Below, piece after piece: positions 36,752-51,151 of a DNA stretch of 64,000 nucleotides; the first letter of the stretch is position 1; the number at the start of each line of letters is the position of its first letter. Under the pieces are notes generated by a model. It was not told the origin of the DNA, made no database searches, and saw only the letters and a program-made list of their open reading frames with translations. The DNA is from Cryptomeria japonica (taxonomy: Eukaryota; Streptophyta; Pinopsida; Cupressales; Cupressaceae): contig NC_081405.1 of NCBI RefSeq assembly GCF_030272615.1, positions 573,389,752 through 573,453,751 of the forward strand, written 5' to 3'. A program made the translations under genes and the position numbers.

Positions 36752-37782
36752 TTACCGAGTGCTGAAGAAGATCATACAGAGCCTACCAAACCTATATTAG
36801 CAAAATATGTCAGAAGAAATCATGCATCAAGTTAGATTATAGGAGATAAGGATGCTCCAGTGATTACAAGGAACAAACTGAGACAAGATACATGTCTGAT
36901 ATCCTAGTTTGAATCGAGGATAGTAAAAGAGGCATTTAGCAATGACTATTGGGTGAATGCTATGACAGAAGAGATTGAACAAATTAGGAAAAATGAAACA
37001 TGGACACTAGTCCCAAGAGCAAAAGAGAAAAATGTAATCGGTACAAAGTGGATTTTCATAAATAAGCTAAATGAAAAAGGTGAGGTCATTCGGAATAAAG
37101 CAATGCTAGTTTGCAAAGGTTATGCTCAAGAAGAAGGAATAGAGTATGGCGAGACTTTTGCACCTGTGGCAAGACTTGAGGGAGTGAGAACATTGTTGGA
37201 ATATGTTGCTTACAAAAATTTCAAGGTATATCAAATGGATGTTAAATCTGCATTTTTGAATGGTATACTAGAAGAAGAAGTCTATATTGAACAGGTTGAA
37301 AGATTTATTGAAGAGAAGAATAAAGATCAGGTATGTAAGTTGAACAAAGCTTTATATGGCCTAAAGCAAGCACCTAGAGCATGGTATGAAAGGTTGCACT
37401 CTTACTTAATAAAGATTGGATTTATAAGGACTAGTGAAAACAACAAATGTATATGAAGAATGATAAGGAGAATGGAATACTGATTTCAGCCATATTTGTT
37501 GATGATATTATTTTTTGTGGAAATGATTCTTTATGCAAGAACTTTGGAAATGAAATGTGCAAAGAATTTGAGATGTCATTAATCGGTGAAATAAAATATT
37601 TTATAGGTTTACAAATACTGCAAATGAAAAATGAGATTTTCATTACTCAATCCAAGTATATAAAGGAAATCTTGAAGAAATTTGGAATGGGGGATTCTAA
37701 ACCTGTAAGTACTCCTATGACTACTAATTGTAAACTATCAAAAAATGATGAATCTACATCTATTGATGAGACACTTTACTGA
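36752..37782 (+). pseudogene. Copia reverse transcriptase
   Basis: Blocks 36953-37456 and, one frame over, 37447-37782 carry WTLVPRAKEKNVIGTKW, GETFAPVARLEGVRTLL, VYQMDVKSAFLNG (first catalytic D), ALYGLKQAPRAWYERL and FVDDIIF (catalytic DD). The active-site residues are intact; the frameshift is near 37450. The segment 36752-36952 is a broken linker with stops at 36834 and 36908. The enzyme copies element RNA in the particle. Confidence 0.92.
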
Positions 37783-38446
37783 TCTATGATTGGAAAGTTG
37801 CAATATGTAGTTCACAACAGGCCTAATATAACACATGCAGTAGGTATAGCTGCAAGATTTTCTGCAGATCCCAAAGAAACCCATATGATAGCAATTAAGA
37901 GAATTTTCAGATACTTGAGAGGCATTGAAGATTATGTTTTAGTATATAAAAAGGAATGATTTTAACTTAAAAGTCTATACTGATGTTGATTGGGTAGGAA
38001 ATATTGATGATAGAAAAAGCACAAGTGGTGGAGCTTTCTTTTTGGGAGAAAGACTAGTGAGTTGGCTTAGCAAGAAATAAGGATGCATTTCACAGTCAAC
38101 AGCTGAAGCTAAATATGTCACTGCAGCATTGAATTGTACCAATATAGCATGGATCAAACAACTGTTGGAAGGTATGAATGAGATTGTTATCGAGCCAGTA
38201 ACTATATTTTGTGATAATACAAGTGTTATTAACATTTCAAAGATTTCGGTAATGCACTCTAAGACAAAGCATATTTCTATAAAGTATCATTATCTAAGAG
38301 AAGAAGTTCAAGAAAAGAAAGTTGTGTTGGAATATGTTAGCACAAAGGAGCAAATAGCAGACATCTTCACAAAGCCACTGCCAAGGGACACTTTTGAGTA
38401 TCTCAGAAGCAAGTTAGGGGTCCTACCTCTATCTAGTACTCACTGA
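37783..38446 (+). pseudogene. Copia RNase H
   Basis: It continues the polyprotein after a stop at about 37783 and a shift near 37955. Motifs seen: STAEAKYVTAALNCTNIAW, IFCDNTSVINISK, HSKTKHISIKYHYLRE and IADIFTKPLPRDTFEYL, the standard C-terminus of copia polyproteins. It degrades the RNA strand of the hybrid. It ends at a stop at 38444-38446, after SSTH. Confidence 0.92.
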
Positions 38447-38818
38447 TAGAGTTCGGTGAAAGCATCAATTCTATGACTCTACAAAATAACTATTTATGAG
38501 TTGATGCTGATTTACATAGTTTAGGAGGCTGCCTAAAGTTGTGCAGGAAATAGTGAATGAAGACAAGATGCTCTGACCGAGACTAAGATGATACATTTGT
38601 ATATGTTTTAACAACAAGGAAATTACTTCACAGGGGAAGTAATCATGGATCAGTTTTACTTTTGGCATTGTTGTCAAAGGGGGAGAAGCCTAATGACAGG
38701 GGGATAAGGTTACAAGAGAAGTTTACAGGTCAAGGATAACATGAGAAGAATTATAGTAGTTCGAATCAATTGGAATAAATCAAAAAGTTGAAATCAAAAC
38801 TTGGTATTTCCGTCAATG
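38447..38818 (+). other. Copia 3' untranslated region
   Basis: Noncoding; includes a first GTCAAAGGGGGAGAAG tract at about 38673-38688 besides the one used next to the LTR, a common doubled arrangement in this family. Confidence 0.6.
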
Positions 38819-38832
38819 CCAAAGGGGGAGAT
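38819..38832 (+). promoter_or_regulatory. Polypurine tract of the copia element
   Basis: CCAAAGGGGGAGAT directly before the 3' LTR start at 38833. Confidence 0.85.
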
Positions 38833-40382
38833 TGTTGGCATTACAATAGGTTTGTTGGTATGAGGATATTGAGAAGGTTGTTGGAGATTGATGATATAAC
38901 TGATAAAGGATGATTACTGTCTTAATAATATTATTTTTTCATTGATGTCAAGCAATTGATTTTCTGATTCAGTATGATGTTGCCATATCATAAAGAGTAT
39001 GTTTTGATGAGTACAAAGATGTCGGTAAGTGACATAGAAAGAATGTGAAAATGAAGGGGAGTAATAAGTTATTCAATGGGCAACTACTGCCGAGTTAGAT
39101 AGTGATGAGATTATGTTATTTTGATTGTTTTGATATCCTATATATGTGTATTCAAAGACTGAATGAGAAGGAGAAAAGATTTCATGCAATAGAATGAGTA
39201 AAGGTTTGATACTATTCTATTTTACCAAGCAAGGAGCCAGTCGGTAAATTCCAAGGTTATCATTGTTGATTAAAGAAGAAACAAGTCACTGAGATGATAT
39301 ACACCGAGCTATGAACCGAGATGAATATAGAATGTCTACCGAGTAAAGTTCATTATTAACCGAGCATCAACTGAGCAGTAACAAAACATATTGGATGAAT
39401 AAATACATTATTAAATGAAGGATGCCAATGAGCTGGAGATTTATAGAAGATTGGAATGACGTGCAAGAAGTTCGTTAAGGATCAATGGCAATGAAAATTC
39501 AAGAGTTAGATCTACAACACAAATTGGATTATCATAACTGAGAACAAGTACCAAGGAAGGAATACAAGTTCCAAGGCAAGATAAAACATTTTTTAGTTTG
39601 AAGGATTCAATGAACCTAGTCGAGTTTGAAGATCTGATGGCTAAGATTAATCATGGAAAATGTGATTAAGGAGATTAAGCGGTTAGGATTTGCTTATAAA
39701 TAAGGAAAAGTTGTTGAACAAAGAATCCGAGCAAATAGAAGAACAATGATGTTGCTGAAGTGATTACAGAGTACAAAAGATTGAAGATCTTATTGAAGAA
39801 CAGAATGAGAAGCCTAGCAAAGAGGAAGATAAGTCTTATGACAAGATGATTTTGAGCACATAGAGTCTGCTTTAACATTTTAGATGTGAAGTTGGAGATA
39901 TATTTTATTACTGTTATTTATTTTGTAAGTGACAGGAAATCTCTTAATCGAGTGGACCTAACAGTCTTATTTGTAAATCCTCTAGCAAGGTAACATTCTA
40001 ATTGAGTGTTTGAAATCCTTTGACAAGGTCACTTCTAACAAAGTGCAAGAATCTGATAGATCTGAGGGAAATCCCTTGACCAGGTCACATCTAGCAATGT
40101 GTTTATGTAATCTTTAACAGGATTGGCTTTTAACTGAGCATACTCTAGAAGAGTATATTTTCTTTGTGGGTCCGAAATCCCACAGTGGTTTCTCCCTATT
40201 TGGGTTTCCACATTGAATCTAGTGTTAAATGTGTTTTGATGTTTCAAGTTTATTAGTTTATGAGTTTGAATGAGTTACAGTCATAGTTGCATATCAAGTA
40301 AGTTCTACCGAGGTTGAATCTAATTAAGAGCTTGAATTGTGAAGTTTATCTGATTCACCCCCCCACTCTCATTAAACTAAAA
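38833..40382 (+). repeat. 3' LTR of the copia element
   Basis: Starts TGTTGGCATTACAATAGG and aligns end to end with 32838-34391. Its last bases are CTAAAA where the 5' LTR has CTAACA, followed by the CATGG duplication at 40383. TATAAATA box at 39695-39702. Confidence 0.93.
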
Positions 40383-40736
40383 CATGGCACATCATGCTAA
40401 CCATATTGGCATATCTTGTACCAATGGCGACTGCCCTATCTTGCATCTTTTTCATTAGGGACTTTCCTCCACAACGAGGCTTGTTCTTTTTGTGTTTTGT
40501 TCCAACTTATTTATCATAATCATCCATCAGGCTATACTATAGCTAGCGTGTTGTCGACATTCCAAGTAACGATTTCCATTCCAAAATTCTAGCATCATAT
40601 CACTGGGGGCAACTTCATCTGATCAACAAGCATCTACTTACCTATTGTGATGTTTTCTCCTCTTCACCTTTTCTATCTTCCCTACTTTATCTTTGCATCT
40701 CTTAACGAAGACATGCTTGCTAAAGTGGGGGAAAAA
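40383..40736 (+). other. Gypsy 3' internal region, after the nested copia
   Basis: Continues the gypsy 3' region interrupted at 32837 (catatggctctcaacatgg joins CACATCATGC). It ends in the polypurine-like tract GTGGGGGAAAAA (40725-40736) before the LTR. No gene. Confidence 0.65.
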
Positions 40737-41873
40737 TGTAGAGTCAAAAATATCACACACCTCACCTTTAGTGGTAATTGAGACATGTGGCACCTCCCCC
40801 ATGCTACTTGGAGGATAGATCTACCAAATTGTCCTTTTGTCCACCAAAGAAGTCCATGCCAGCTTCTTTAGAAGTGTTACCAATCCTGCCAACCTCACAA
40901 GTTTACGGCCATAAACGGGATGCAGAGACGTTTGCATGATGCGCTACCATCCCGCCAACTTGCTAGCTAATAGGTAGTCATTGGGATGTTATGACCCACA
41001 CCATGAAAGAATTGTAGTGCCTCCCTGCATGGCCATCAACATACAGACTCGTCCCTTAGCCTATATCTTTGGTTTTGGGACATTTCCAAAGGATATTTTA
41101 GGAAGATTGGAGATTAACTCTTGGAGATTAAAGCTCTTGGAGAAACCACCACCATTGTTGCAGCATCGCCAAGCTACCAATTTTACCAAGCATGCCAATA
41201 TTCGCCAAGCACTATGGGAGTAATCCAACTCTATCTTATATTTCCAATATCTTGCTTATTTTCCAATTACCAAATAGCATGGCATTGTCTTTGTAATTGC
41301 TTTTACATTCTTCTTTATCATCTTCTTTATCATCTTCCTTTCTCGTGTCTTTTTGAGTTGTCCATGGAGGTTGAAACACCAAAATAGGGGTCTAGCTTAG
41401 GCAGACTCCAAAACACAACCGCCAACATTTTCTCTCTTGCATGTGTGTAGGCATAGCTTTGCAAAGAGGAGATTACCTTGCAGGAGGCTTCATAGCATGG
41501 ACTGGTTATAAGACTTTCCTCATCTTTTAATATATTTCCCTTATTCTATTCTGTAATTTGTGTTTTTTTCATATTTCAATATTGTTTAACTACTTTGTAA
41601 ATTATTTCAATGCATCCAAATCTTTATGCTTGGACTTTGCACTTCGTCTATATAGGACAACAATGTGTCACGCTAACGTCCCTACTCCATGCTTTCATCA
41701 TACGAATAGAGGCTCTATAGAGACATCTAGAGATGTCTTTCGACCATTTGGTGCTCCTTGCATAATTCTACTATCCCCTAGCTCAGCGCTGAGCCTGTTC
41801 AAAGAGGTAATCAGTGGGATAATTTTTCCTTGAGGATTTATCATCCTTTAGGTGACAAATTCCCTCCATTACA
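40737..41873 (+). repeat. 3' LTR of the gypsy-type element
   Basis: Starts TGTAGAGTCAAAAATATCA after a purine tract and ends tccctccattaca, the same ending as the 5' LTR. The flank attat may be the target duplication. Confidence 0.85.
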
Positions 41874-42190
41874 ATTATTTCTTTTGCACTTTTATTCATT
41901 AACCTCCTTTTAGTATGTCTAGGATCTTTACTCAGACGTTTCAACTCATTCACATCCATTTCAAGTAAATGATCTAATTTTTTATAAGAAATATTTATCT
42001 TCACCTTTTTAGCTAGATCCACAATATGCTCATCCATACTAGTAGGAGGTAAGCTCAGCATAACCCCTCTCCTCTGACCTCCATTGATTCAACTTGGGCC
42101 TCCTCCCTATTTTGTTCAACTATAATGTATTCTTCAACCTTGTTTGCCTCAACTCTTTCTTGAAAACTTCCTTCTTGTTGAGCCCATTAT
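41874..42190 (-). pseudogene. Transposase-like gene, copy 1, N-terminal part
   Basis: The minus-strand frame 42061-41874 reads MLSLPPTSMDEHIVDLAKK, then DPRHTKRRLMNKSAKEI and stops at the gypsy LTR. Upstream, in another frame, an acidic stretch (QERVEANKVEEYIIVEQNRE) covers about 42185-42065, implying a frameshift. The basic/charged character and the join with the helix-turn-helix region below 26727 indicate the N-terminus of the transposase-like protein. The true start codon is not defined; above 42190 lies an (AG)n tract. Confidence 0.5.
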
Positions 42191-42216
42191 GCACAAAAAA
42201 TATGACACCTAAGGGT

Positions 42217-42217
42217 C

Positions 42218-42281
<64 letters not shown>
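42217..42281. repeat. (AG)n microsatellite
   Basis: A pure AG dinucleotide run just 5' of the transposase-like N-terminal exon; gives spurious RE/ER or SL open frames. Confidence 0.95.
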
Positions 42282-42285
<4 letters not shown>

Positions 42286-42538
42286 AAGATATAGAAAGAA
42301 AGAGATGTAGATTCAAGACTATTTAAAAGGAGAGAGAAGAGATCTAGTCACGTAAGAAGACTTAAGGGGAGAGAGAGGAGATCAAAAGATCTAATTTAAA
42401 TTAATTTACTATATATTATTTTTAATCCATCAAATTTTCAAATACAAATTTCTAATTTAAAGAGAGGTCCTAATAAGAGATGCTAAAAAGAGAGGTCACA
42501 CAAATAGACTTAAGGGGAGAGAGAAGGGTACTAAAAAT

Positions 42539-45295
<2,757 letters not shown>

Positions 45296-45886
45296 TCAAA
45301 TTCTTAATTGTTTAAAATTTATAGGTGTTGGAAAGTGAAGATTATTTTTAAAAATGTTCATTTGAGTATCAAAGTTGGTAAAAAAGTAGGAACCGGTATT
45401 CAATGTACAAATATTAATACCTTCTCCTCCATCTATCAAGACTTGTTTGATGTGGCTCTTATGGAGAAAGGATTCGATATGAAGAGGTGCATTATGTGGT
45501 TGACAAATGGATGCATAATCAACTTTTGTAAATGTAACACAATGAGGAGTGGAAAGGTATCCTACCATGGCTTGAAACTGGTCTAGGTTCAGATCAGTGG
45601 GTACAGAGGTTTCTTTCAATGCTTTGTCATTGAAATCTTTGTGTGAAGGAGATATTCGTAAAATATCGAGGATAGAAATGAGGGCAGGTGTCTTCCCTAA
45701 CTGATCTACAAGGTCATACTCATTTTTGGTAGATGAAGAAGTGGTGGTCTTAGATGGGACACCTTGCAAGATGACTTTTCCTCGATGGGTTGTAACATTG
45801 CATTTAGAAGTCTTGTCATTAGATGATGAAGAGGACAGTCCAATGCCTTTCAAAATGACCTTACTCCTTTGGGTAGAAACCTTCAA
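45296..45886 (-). pseudogene. Ty3/gypsy gag-protease fragment
   Basis: A 196-codon open frame. The N-terminal part has two similar basic phrases (STQRSKVILKGIGL and THRGKVILQGVP). It continues with YDLVDQLGKTPALISILDIL, ISQ-type PHNAPLHIESFLHKS and VLIDGGEGINICTLN. The last is the aspartic protease strand of plant gypsy elements, in which the active-site D-G is present (DGG replaces DTG/DSG). These proteases cut the gypsy polyprotein. The frame stops at 45296, before any reverse transcriptase. Upstream stops separate it from the coiled-coil region at 45887-46815. Confidence 0.8.
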
Positions 45887-46815
45887 GAGTTTTGTCTTTT
45901 ATGATAATGGTAGAAGCATAATTGTCCATTGACATGTCATTAACCGTATGGTCACAAGCTGCAATACTATAAATGGCACTGTTTTTGATTAAGCTAAATA
46001 AGTTCTATAGAGACTCAAAACCCAAATTTTTACAACCAAAAGAACATTCTCAACATAGACCAAAACCAACAACTAACCAATAGACAAAATAGGGGTCGAT
46101 CCCACAAAGAAAAAAAACTACAAAAAAAATAAGCTAAGCACAATAAAAAACATCAGCACCCTACTAGAAAGAGTGCACCAATTCTGAGTTATTTTGGATC
46201 ATCTCTCAATTTATGTCTTTAAGCTCATCCATAATGAAAGTGGAGGTATCCTACTCCTGATTCCTACTTCTAGTTCTAGTATATGGGCCAGTCATAGTCT
46301 AAGAACACATACCTTACACACTTGAATCCTATAATTTCTTCTTCTATTTAGTTTCCAAAGGCAGAATGCTGGATAAAGGCCAAGATTTTTGATCAACAAT
46401 CATCTCATTAACCTTCTTGAGGCCCTGTACACTGCTATTCATGGCTTACTTACTAATACTCACTAATTTCCTTAAGATCCCTTTTATTTCTTCCATTCTT
46501 GATTCCAGTTAAGCAATTCTACTCTCATGGTCAGTCTTCATAGTGTCAACATCTTTAGTTAATTTTCATGTCATCTGGATCAACTTATCAATTTAAATTG
46601 GGTCAGGGTTATCCATAAATGTCTCAATGATACCCTTGATACCCTCTTTCAACATGTTAATCTCTTTACCAACCCATAGGAAGAAATTCTCTTGCCCAAT
46701 AATAAAATTCTTGATAAGTTACTCCAGCTCCGAATCAATAGTGGCCATCCCTAGTTTTCCTTGGTCAACATTAATAAGGATGTCAAGCTTAATTTCCTGT
46801 TCCTTTTCCTTGTCG
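45887..46815 (-). pseudogene. Decayed coiled-coil coding region upstream of the gypsy protease
   Basis: On the minus strand, broken frames with many stops read as charged, helical text: DILINVDQGKLGMATIDSEL, IIGQENFFLWVGKEINMLKE and LESRMEEIKGILRKLVSISK. It ends at the truncated 5' edge of LINE copy 2 at 46816. It could be the gag part of the same element as 45296-45886, or another LTR-element ORF. Family not identified. Confidence 0.35.
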
Positions 46816-47647
46816 TCACAAACTCAAGATCGAAAGGTAATTTCCTATGCTCGTATATGTGTAGAAGTTGATTTAAATAATACTTTGCCAGACTATGGAA
46901 ATTTGTTTGGGGACATCTTCTTGGATCCAATAGTTGGACTATGAGACCCTGCCATTTAGATGCAAAATTTGTCATGAATATGGTCATTTACAACAGAGAT
47001 GTCCCAGAAATAAATCCTCTAAACCGATTGTTTTCGATCCTCCTCACTCTGTTCTAGGGGAAGATAAGGGGAAAGCCCCTATGCCTAATGGTCTTGCTGA
47101 TAAAGATGGCTTCATTCCTATGAAACCTCAAAATAAAAACAAGGGAAAGAAGAGAACCTAGTTGGATAGGTAAAATGAGGCCACGCTAAATAGGTTTGAG
47201 GTTCTAGAGGATTTGGTCCAAGAGGAAGGAGTTCCAGTTGAAATGTCCTTGGGTGCCCAATTTCAGCATGAGGTGCTGGATGGGGATTCCAAGAAAGAGG
47301 GTCGGGCCCTATCTTTGGAGAATCAACAGGATGTTCAAATGGTTATGGATGTTCCTTCCCATGTTCACGTCAACAAAGATCTTAGTGAGTCATAGGTCCC
47401 TGAAGGTGCAGTAGTAATGGCGTCTACTCCTCCTTCTGCTATAGTGGCCTTAGGTTCAGTGAAGAGTAACAAAGCCCCACCTATTTTAGGCTTGCAACAA
47501 AAGATCCTCAAAAAGGGTTCTTTAGACAAACCTTTAAGGAGTGGAAGAAAAATGGACTAGGAAAAGGTTAAGCTTATTGGTGATACTTTGGTTGAGTAGG
47601 GGTCTATGAAGCCCATTGATTCCCACTTCTCTCAACCACATAAATGA
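46816..47647 (+). pseudogene. LINE copy 2 ORF1, C-terminal half
   Basis: It contains the same knuckle CKICHEYGHLQQRC (about 46966-47007) and lysine/glycine-rich tail as copy 1. A shift separates 46816-46944 from 46934-47161, and stops are at 47159 and 47393. The frame can be followed to a TGA at 47645-47647 that overlaps the ORF2 start ATG at 47644. Confidence 0.8.
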
Positions 47648-50600
47648 TTGTGCTCTCATGGAATGTAAGGGGGTTGAACAACATCCCTAGAGAAAAGGTT
47701 GTTCACAAATTAATTGACTCTTAGTCTCCTGATGTTGTTTTTATTCAGGAAACCAAGCTTTCAATGGATGGTTTGGCCAGTTTTGCTTTGCGTGTCTAGC
47801 TCCAGGGCCTTTGGTAGGGAGTGATCTCTCATGGAAGTTTAGGGGGGGTTGCTTGCTTCTGAAACTCGAGGAAAGTTTCCCCTTTGTGGTGGTTTTCTAG
47901 CAGGTCTTCCATTTATATGGTCGCTTCTAGCTTTGAGACTGGAGAAAGGTGCCTCTTCTCTAATATTTACACTCCTACTAATCTTGTGGGTAAGTCTCAT
48001 CTTTGGGCTCAGATTAATCTTGTTTGGGCTCAGGAGCCTTTTCTCCCTTGGATTTTGGCTGGAGATTTTAATGTCGTTACTAGTTTGGAGGAAAAGCGAG
48101 GTGGGTTATTCAGGCTTGATCCTTCCTCAAATTTACTAAGAGCTAATATTGGTCTCTTGAATCTCATTGATGTGAAGCCAATTAATGGTGTCTTTACATG
48201 GATTAATAGGAGGACTAGTGTTGAGGCTATCTCTAAAAGGCTTGATAGATTTTTCGTTTCCTACTTTTGGGTGCATGATAGGTGGTCCACCAGTTCAGAA
48301 ATTATTGATTGGAGGGGTTCTCATCATTGGCCTATTAATCTTTCTATTACATCTTTTAGAACCTCCAAAAATCCCTCTTTCAAATTTCAATTGATGTGGC
48401 TTCGTGATCAGTCATTGAGGGATCTTATGGTTGATTGGTGGTATGAAGGGGTGCCTGCCCACGGGCGGGCTATGTACTCATTGGGGAAGAGATTACAACG
48501 TATAAAATACAAGCTGAAGAGGTTGAATAAACAATGTTTTGGGAACCTGCATAGACACAAGATGACAGCTCAATACAATTAGGATGAGGTTATACATGAA
48601 ATTAGGGATAAAGGGATGTCCGTGGAGCTCAGTAGGGCCGAGTCTCTTGCTCTAAAGGACTTAGAAGAGTGGGAGTTGCGTGAGGATATTTTCTGAAAAC
48701 AAAAGTCTCATGTGGATTGACTCCAAGAAGGTGATAGAAACACTGATTTTTTTCATAATTATGTTAAGGCTCAGAGGTATGGTAACTCTATTTCTTCTCT
48801 CATTTCTTTAGAAGGGGTTCATCTTTCATCTAAAGAAAAAATTGCTACAAAAGTTGTTAGTTTTTTTCTAATTTGTTTACCAAAGAGGATCCTGAAGCTA
48901 TGGTGGAAGAGAGGGCCATCTTGAACTGTATTCTCCCTCTTGTCTTTGTTGAAATGAATGATTCTCTCTTGCACCCCATTTTGTTGTCTGAACTTGAGGG
49001 GGTTGTGTTTTAAATGAAAAAAGGCAAGGCTCCTGGCCCTGATTGGTTTTCTATTGAGTTTTTTCAATAATTTTGCGAGATTATAAAGTATGATCTTCTA
49101 GATGTAGTTCAAGAATCTCATAGGAATAAACAAATGCTCAAATCTATGAATTCTACCTTCTTGGATCTCATTCCTAAGAAGGAGGGGGCTAATATCTTGG
49201 ATCAATACAGGCCTATTGCTTTATGTAATGTTGTCTATAAGATAATCACTAAATTGATTGTTGAACGACTCAAACCTCTCCTCTACACTTTGGTTTCTAA
49301 GGAGAAAGGTGATTTCATTGATGGAAGAGACATCCTTGATGGATTTGTGATAGCAATGGAGGCTATTCATTCGATGGATTCCTCTAAGTAGAAGGCTATG
49401 TTTATTAAACTTGACATGGCCAAAGCTTATGGTAGGGTGAGTTGGGATTTCTTATAGAAGATCCTTTTGGATTTTGGTTTTGGAGAAGGATGGCTGAATT
49501 GGGTTCTTAGTTGTGTAACTTCTACCTCTTTCTCATTTCTTATTAATGGGGAACCCTCACAATTGTTTAGTGCTTCACAGGGGCTTTAGGAAGGGGACCA
49601 TTTATCTCCCTATTTATTTATTCTCATGGCTAGAGGTCTTGGCAGATTTCTCACTTCCTAGGTGAGACATGGTCTTATTTAGGGCTAGAGTTGGAGTAAT
49701 GGTCTACCTCCCTACTCCCATCTTTAGTTTTTGGATGACATAGGTTTGATGGGTAGGGCCAGAATCAATGAGGCAGTGAATTTCAGGAGAGCTTTGGATA
49801 TCTATTGCAAAGCCTTAGGTTAGAAAATTAATGAAGATAAATCATCCATATATTTCTTTAACACCCCTCAACTTATTTAGAAAAGGATTGCCATGATCAT
49901 TAGATTTTAGATGGGGTCCCTTCCTCTGTTGTACCTCAGGATTCCTTTAAATTTGGGGGTTGAGTGCAAAGATTTTTGGCAAGGAATTTTGGATAAATTT
50001 CATTGTAAGGTTAATCATTGGACTGACAGGTGGTTATCCTCTGCTGGAAGAGTGACTCTTCTGAAGATTGTGGTGCAAGCACTTCCCATTTATAGGTGTT
50101 TTGTGTAGGCTCCCCCCTCCATCTTTGTGAGAGAGTTTGATTCTGTTTCCCATCAATCTCTTTGGTCTGGTAGTTTTCTTTCTTCTAAGTGGAGTTTAGT
50201 TAAATGGGACTCTGTTTGTAGACCAGGACATGATAGGGGTCTTGGCCTCATATCTATTGCTTTGGTTAGCAAGGCCTTAGCGGCTAAGTTGTATTGGAGG
50301 TGGTGTAACAGTCAAGATCAGGACTAGGCCAAGATTTTAATCCACAAGTATCTCCTTGGTGCTAATTATGATGAGGTGCCTCATCTTATTTTAGTGGGCA
50401 GGGGCTCTTATATCTGGGATACTCTTAAAAAAGGTGCCCAACTTATTAAAGATGGCCTTTTCTAGATTTGTAATAGAGGCTCTGAAGCTCTTTTTTGGCA
50501 GGACTCTTAGGATGGTCACCCTCCTATTATGTCTAGTTATCCACAGCTTCAGCCTCTTTCCAACATTTTCACTGATGTTGGATGGGTTAAGGTGGAGAAT

Positions 50601-51151
50601 TTTAAAATGGGTAGGCGCATTGGATAGGTTGAGGTAACTTGTTGGAAGGATCCTCTTGAATGGCCCTTGGGTGGTTCAAATGAAGATCATGTGGTGTTGT
50701 TTAATATCTTGGAGGGTAGCTTATGTAGTTCCCTCAAGGAGACAAATATTTTGGCTTGGGGTTCTAATCCAAAAGGCAAGTTTTCTATTGCAGAAGGTTT
50801 TGCTTAGCTTGATAGGCAATTGCATGCCCTGAGGGATGTTCCTTGGTGGAAGAAGGTTTGGAATAGCTTCTCTTGGCTGAAATGTAATTTCTTCTTATGG
50901 CTGGTTGCTCAGAGGAATTACCTTCTGTGGTTAGATAGATTTTACAAATGTGTAATACATTAGAATTTATCTCCTTTTGTCATATTCCCAGGGAGTGGAA
51001 TAGAGTGGCTAATTGTTTGGCGAAGTGGGCTTCAGAGCATGTTGATGGTTTGGATTTTAGTGGAAGGGATGGTCTACGTCTTGATTATCTTGAAACTTTA
51101 GATAGGTTAATGCTTGAAGACAGGATGATGCAAGAGCACCCAGTGGTGTAG
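47644..51151 (+). pseudogene. LINE copy 2 ORF2, RNase H deleted
   Basis: It starts MIVLSWNVRGLNN (endonuclease). The block 47884-48582 is open for 232 codons and includes LAGDFNVVTSLEEKRGG and SEIIDWRGSHHWPI (the endonuclease SDH-type end). Reverse transcriptase blocks are at 48960-49850; KLDMAKAYGRVSW has lost the D of the AYD word though the catalytic LD is kept, and the DD box reads FLDDIGLM. At about 50,925 the text jumps from the LWLVAQRN region straight to WLDRFYKCVIH-type sequence, skipping the RNase H of copy 1. It ends MMQEHPVV-stop at 51151, as in copy 1. Confidence 0.85.

Larger units (their letters stand above)
32838..40382 (+). mobile_element. Ty1/copia retrotransposon, complete structure, inactivated
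   Basis: 5' LTR 32838-34391, primer site 34394, gag, protease, integrase, reverse transcriptase, RNase H, polypurine tract and 3' LTR 38833-40382. The 5-bp duplication CATGG is at 32833-32837 and 40383-40387. The order protease-integrase-reverse transcriptase defines Ty1/copia. Coding is broken by stops at about 35678, 35849, 35896, 36749 and others. The LTRs differ at roughly a dozen sites in their first 270 bp, so the insertion is not recent. Confidence 0.95.
26727..41873 (+). mobile_element. Gypsy-type non-autonomous LTR element, containing a nested copia
   Basis: Two related LTRs (26727-27803 and 40737-41873) flank a primer site, a gag-like region, a protease-like region and a proline/serine-rich region, with no reverse transcriptase or integrase found. 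It sits inside the minus-strand transposase gene: the frame ending ...MNKSAKEI at about 41874 resumes as HNELIDLLKL just below 26727. Probable 5-bp duplication gttat/attat (four of five match). A copia element (32838-40382) is inserted in its 3' part. The LTRs are diverged and the 5' one has lost some of its start, so this is an older insertion than the copia it contains. Confidence 0.75.

Noticed and set aside
46627-46944. 105-codon plus-strand open frame crossing the left edge of LINE copy 2
   Set aside because: The first half is antisense to a coiled-coil coding remnant and only the second half is LINE ORF1; the fusion is an accident of the junction.
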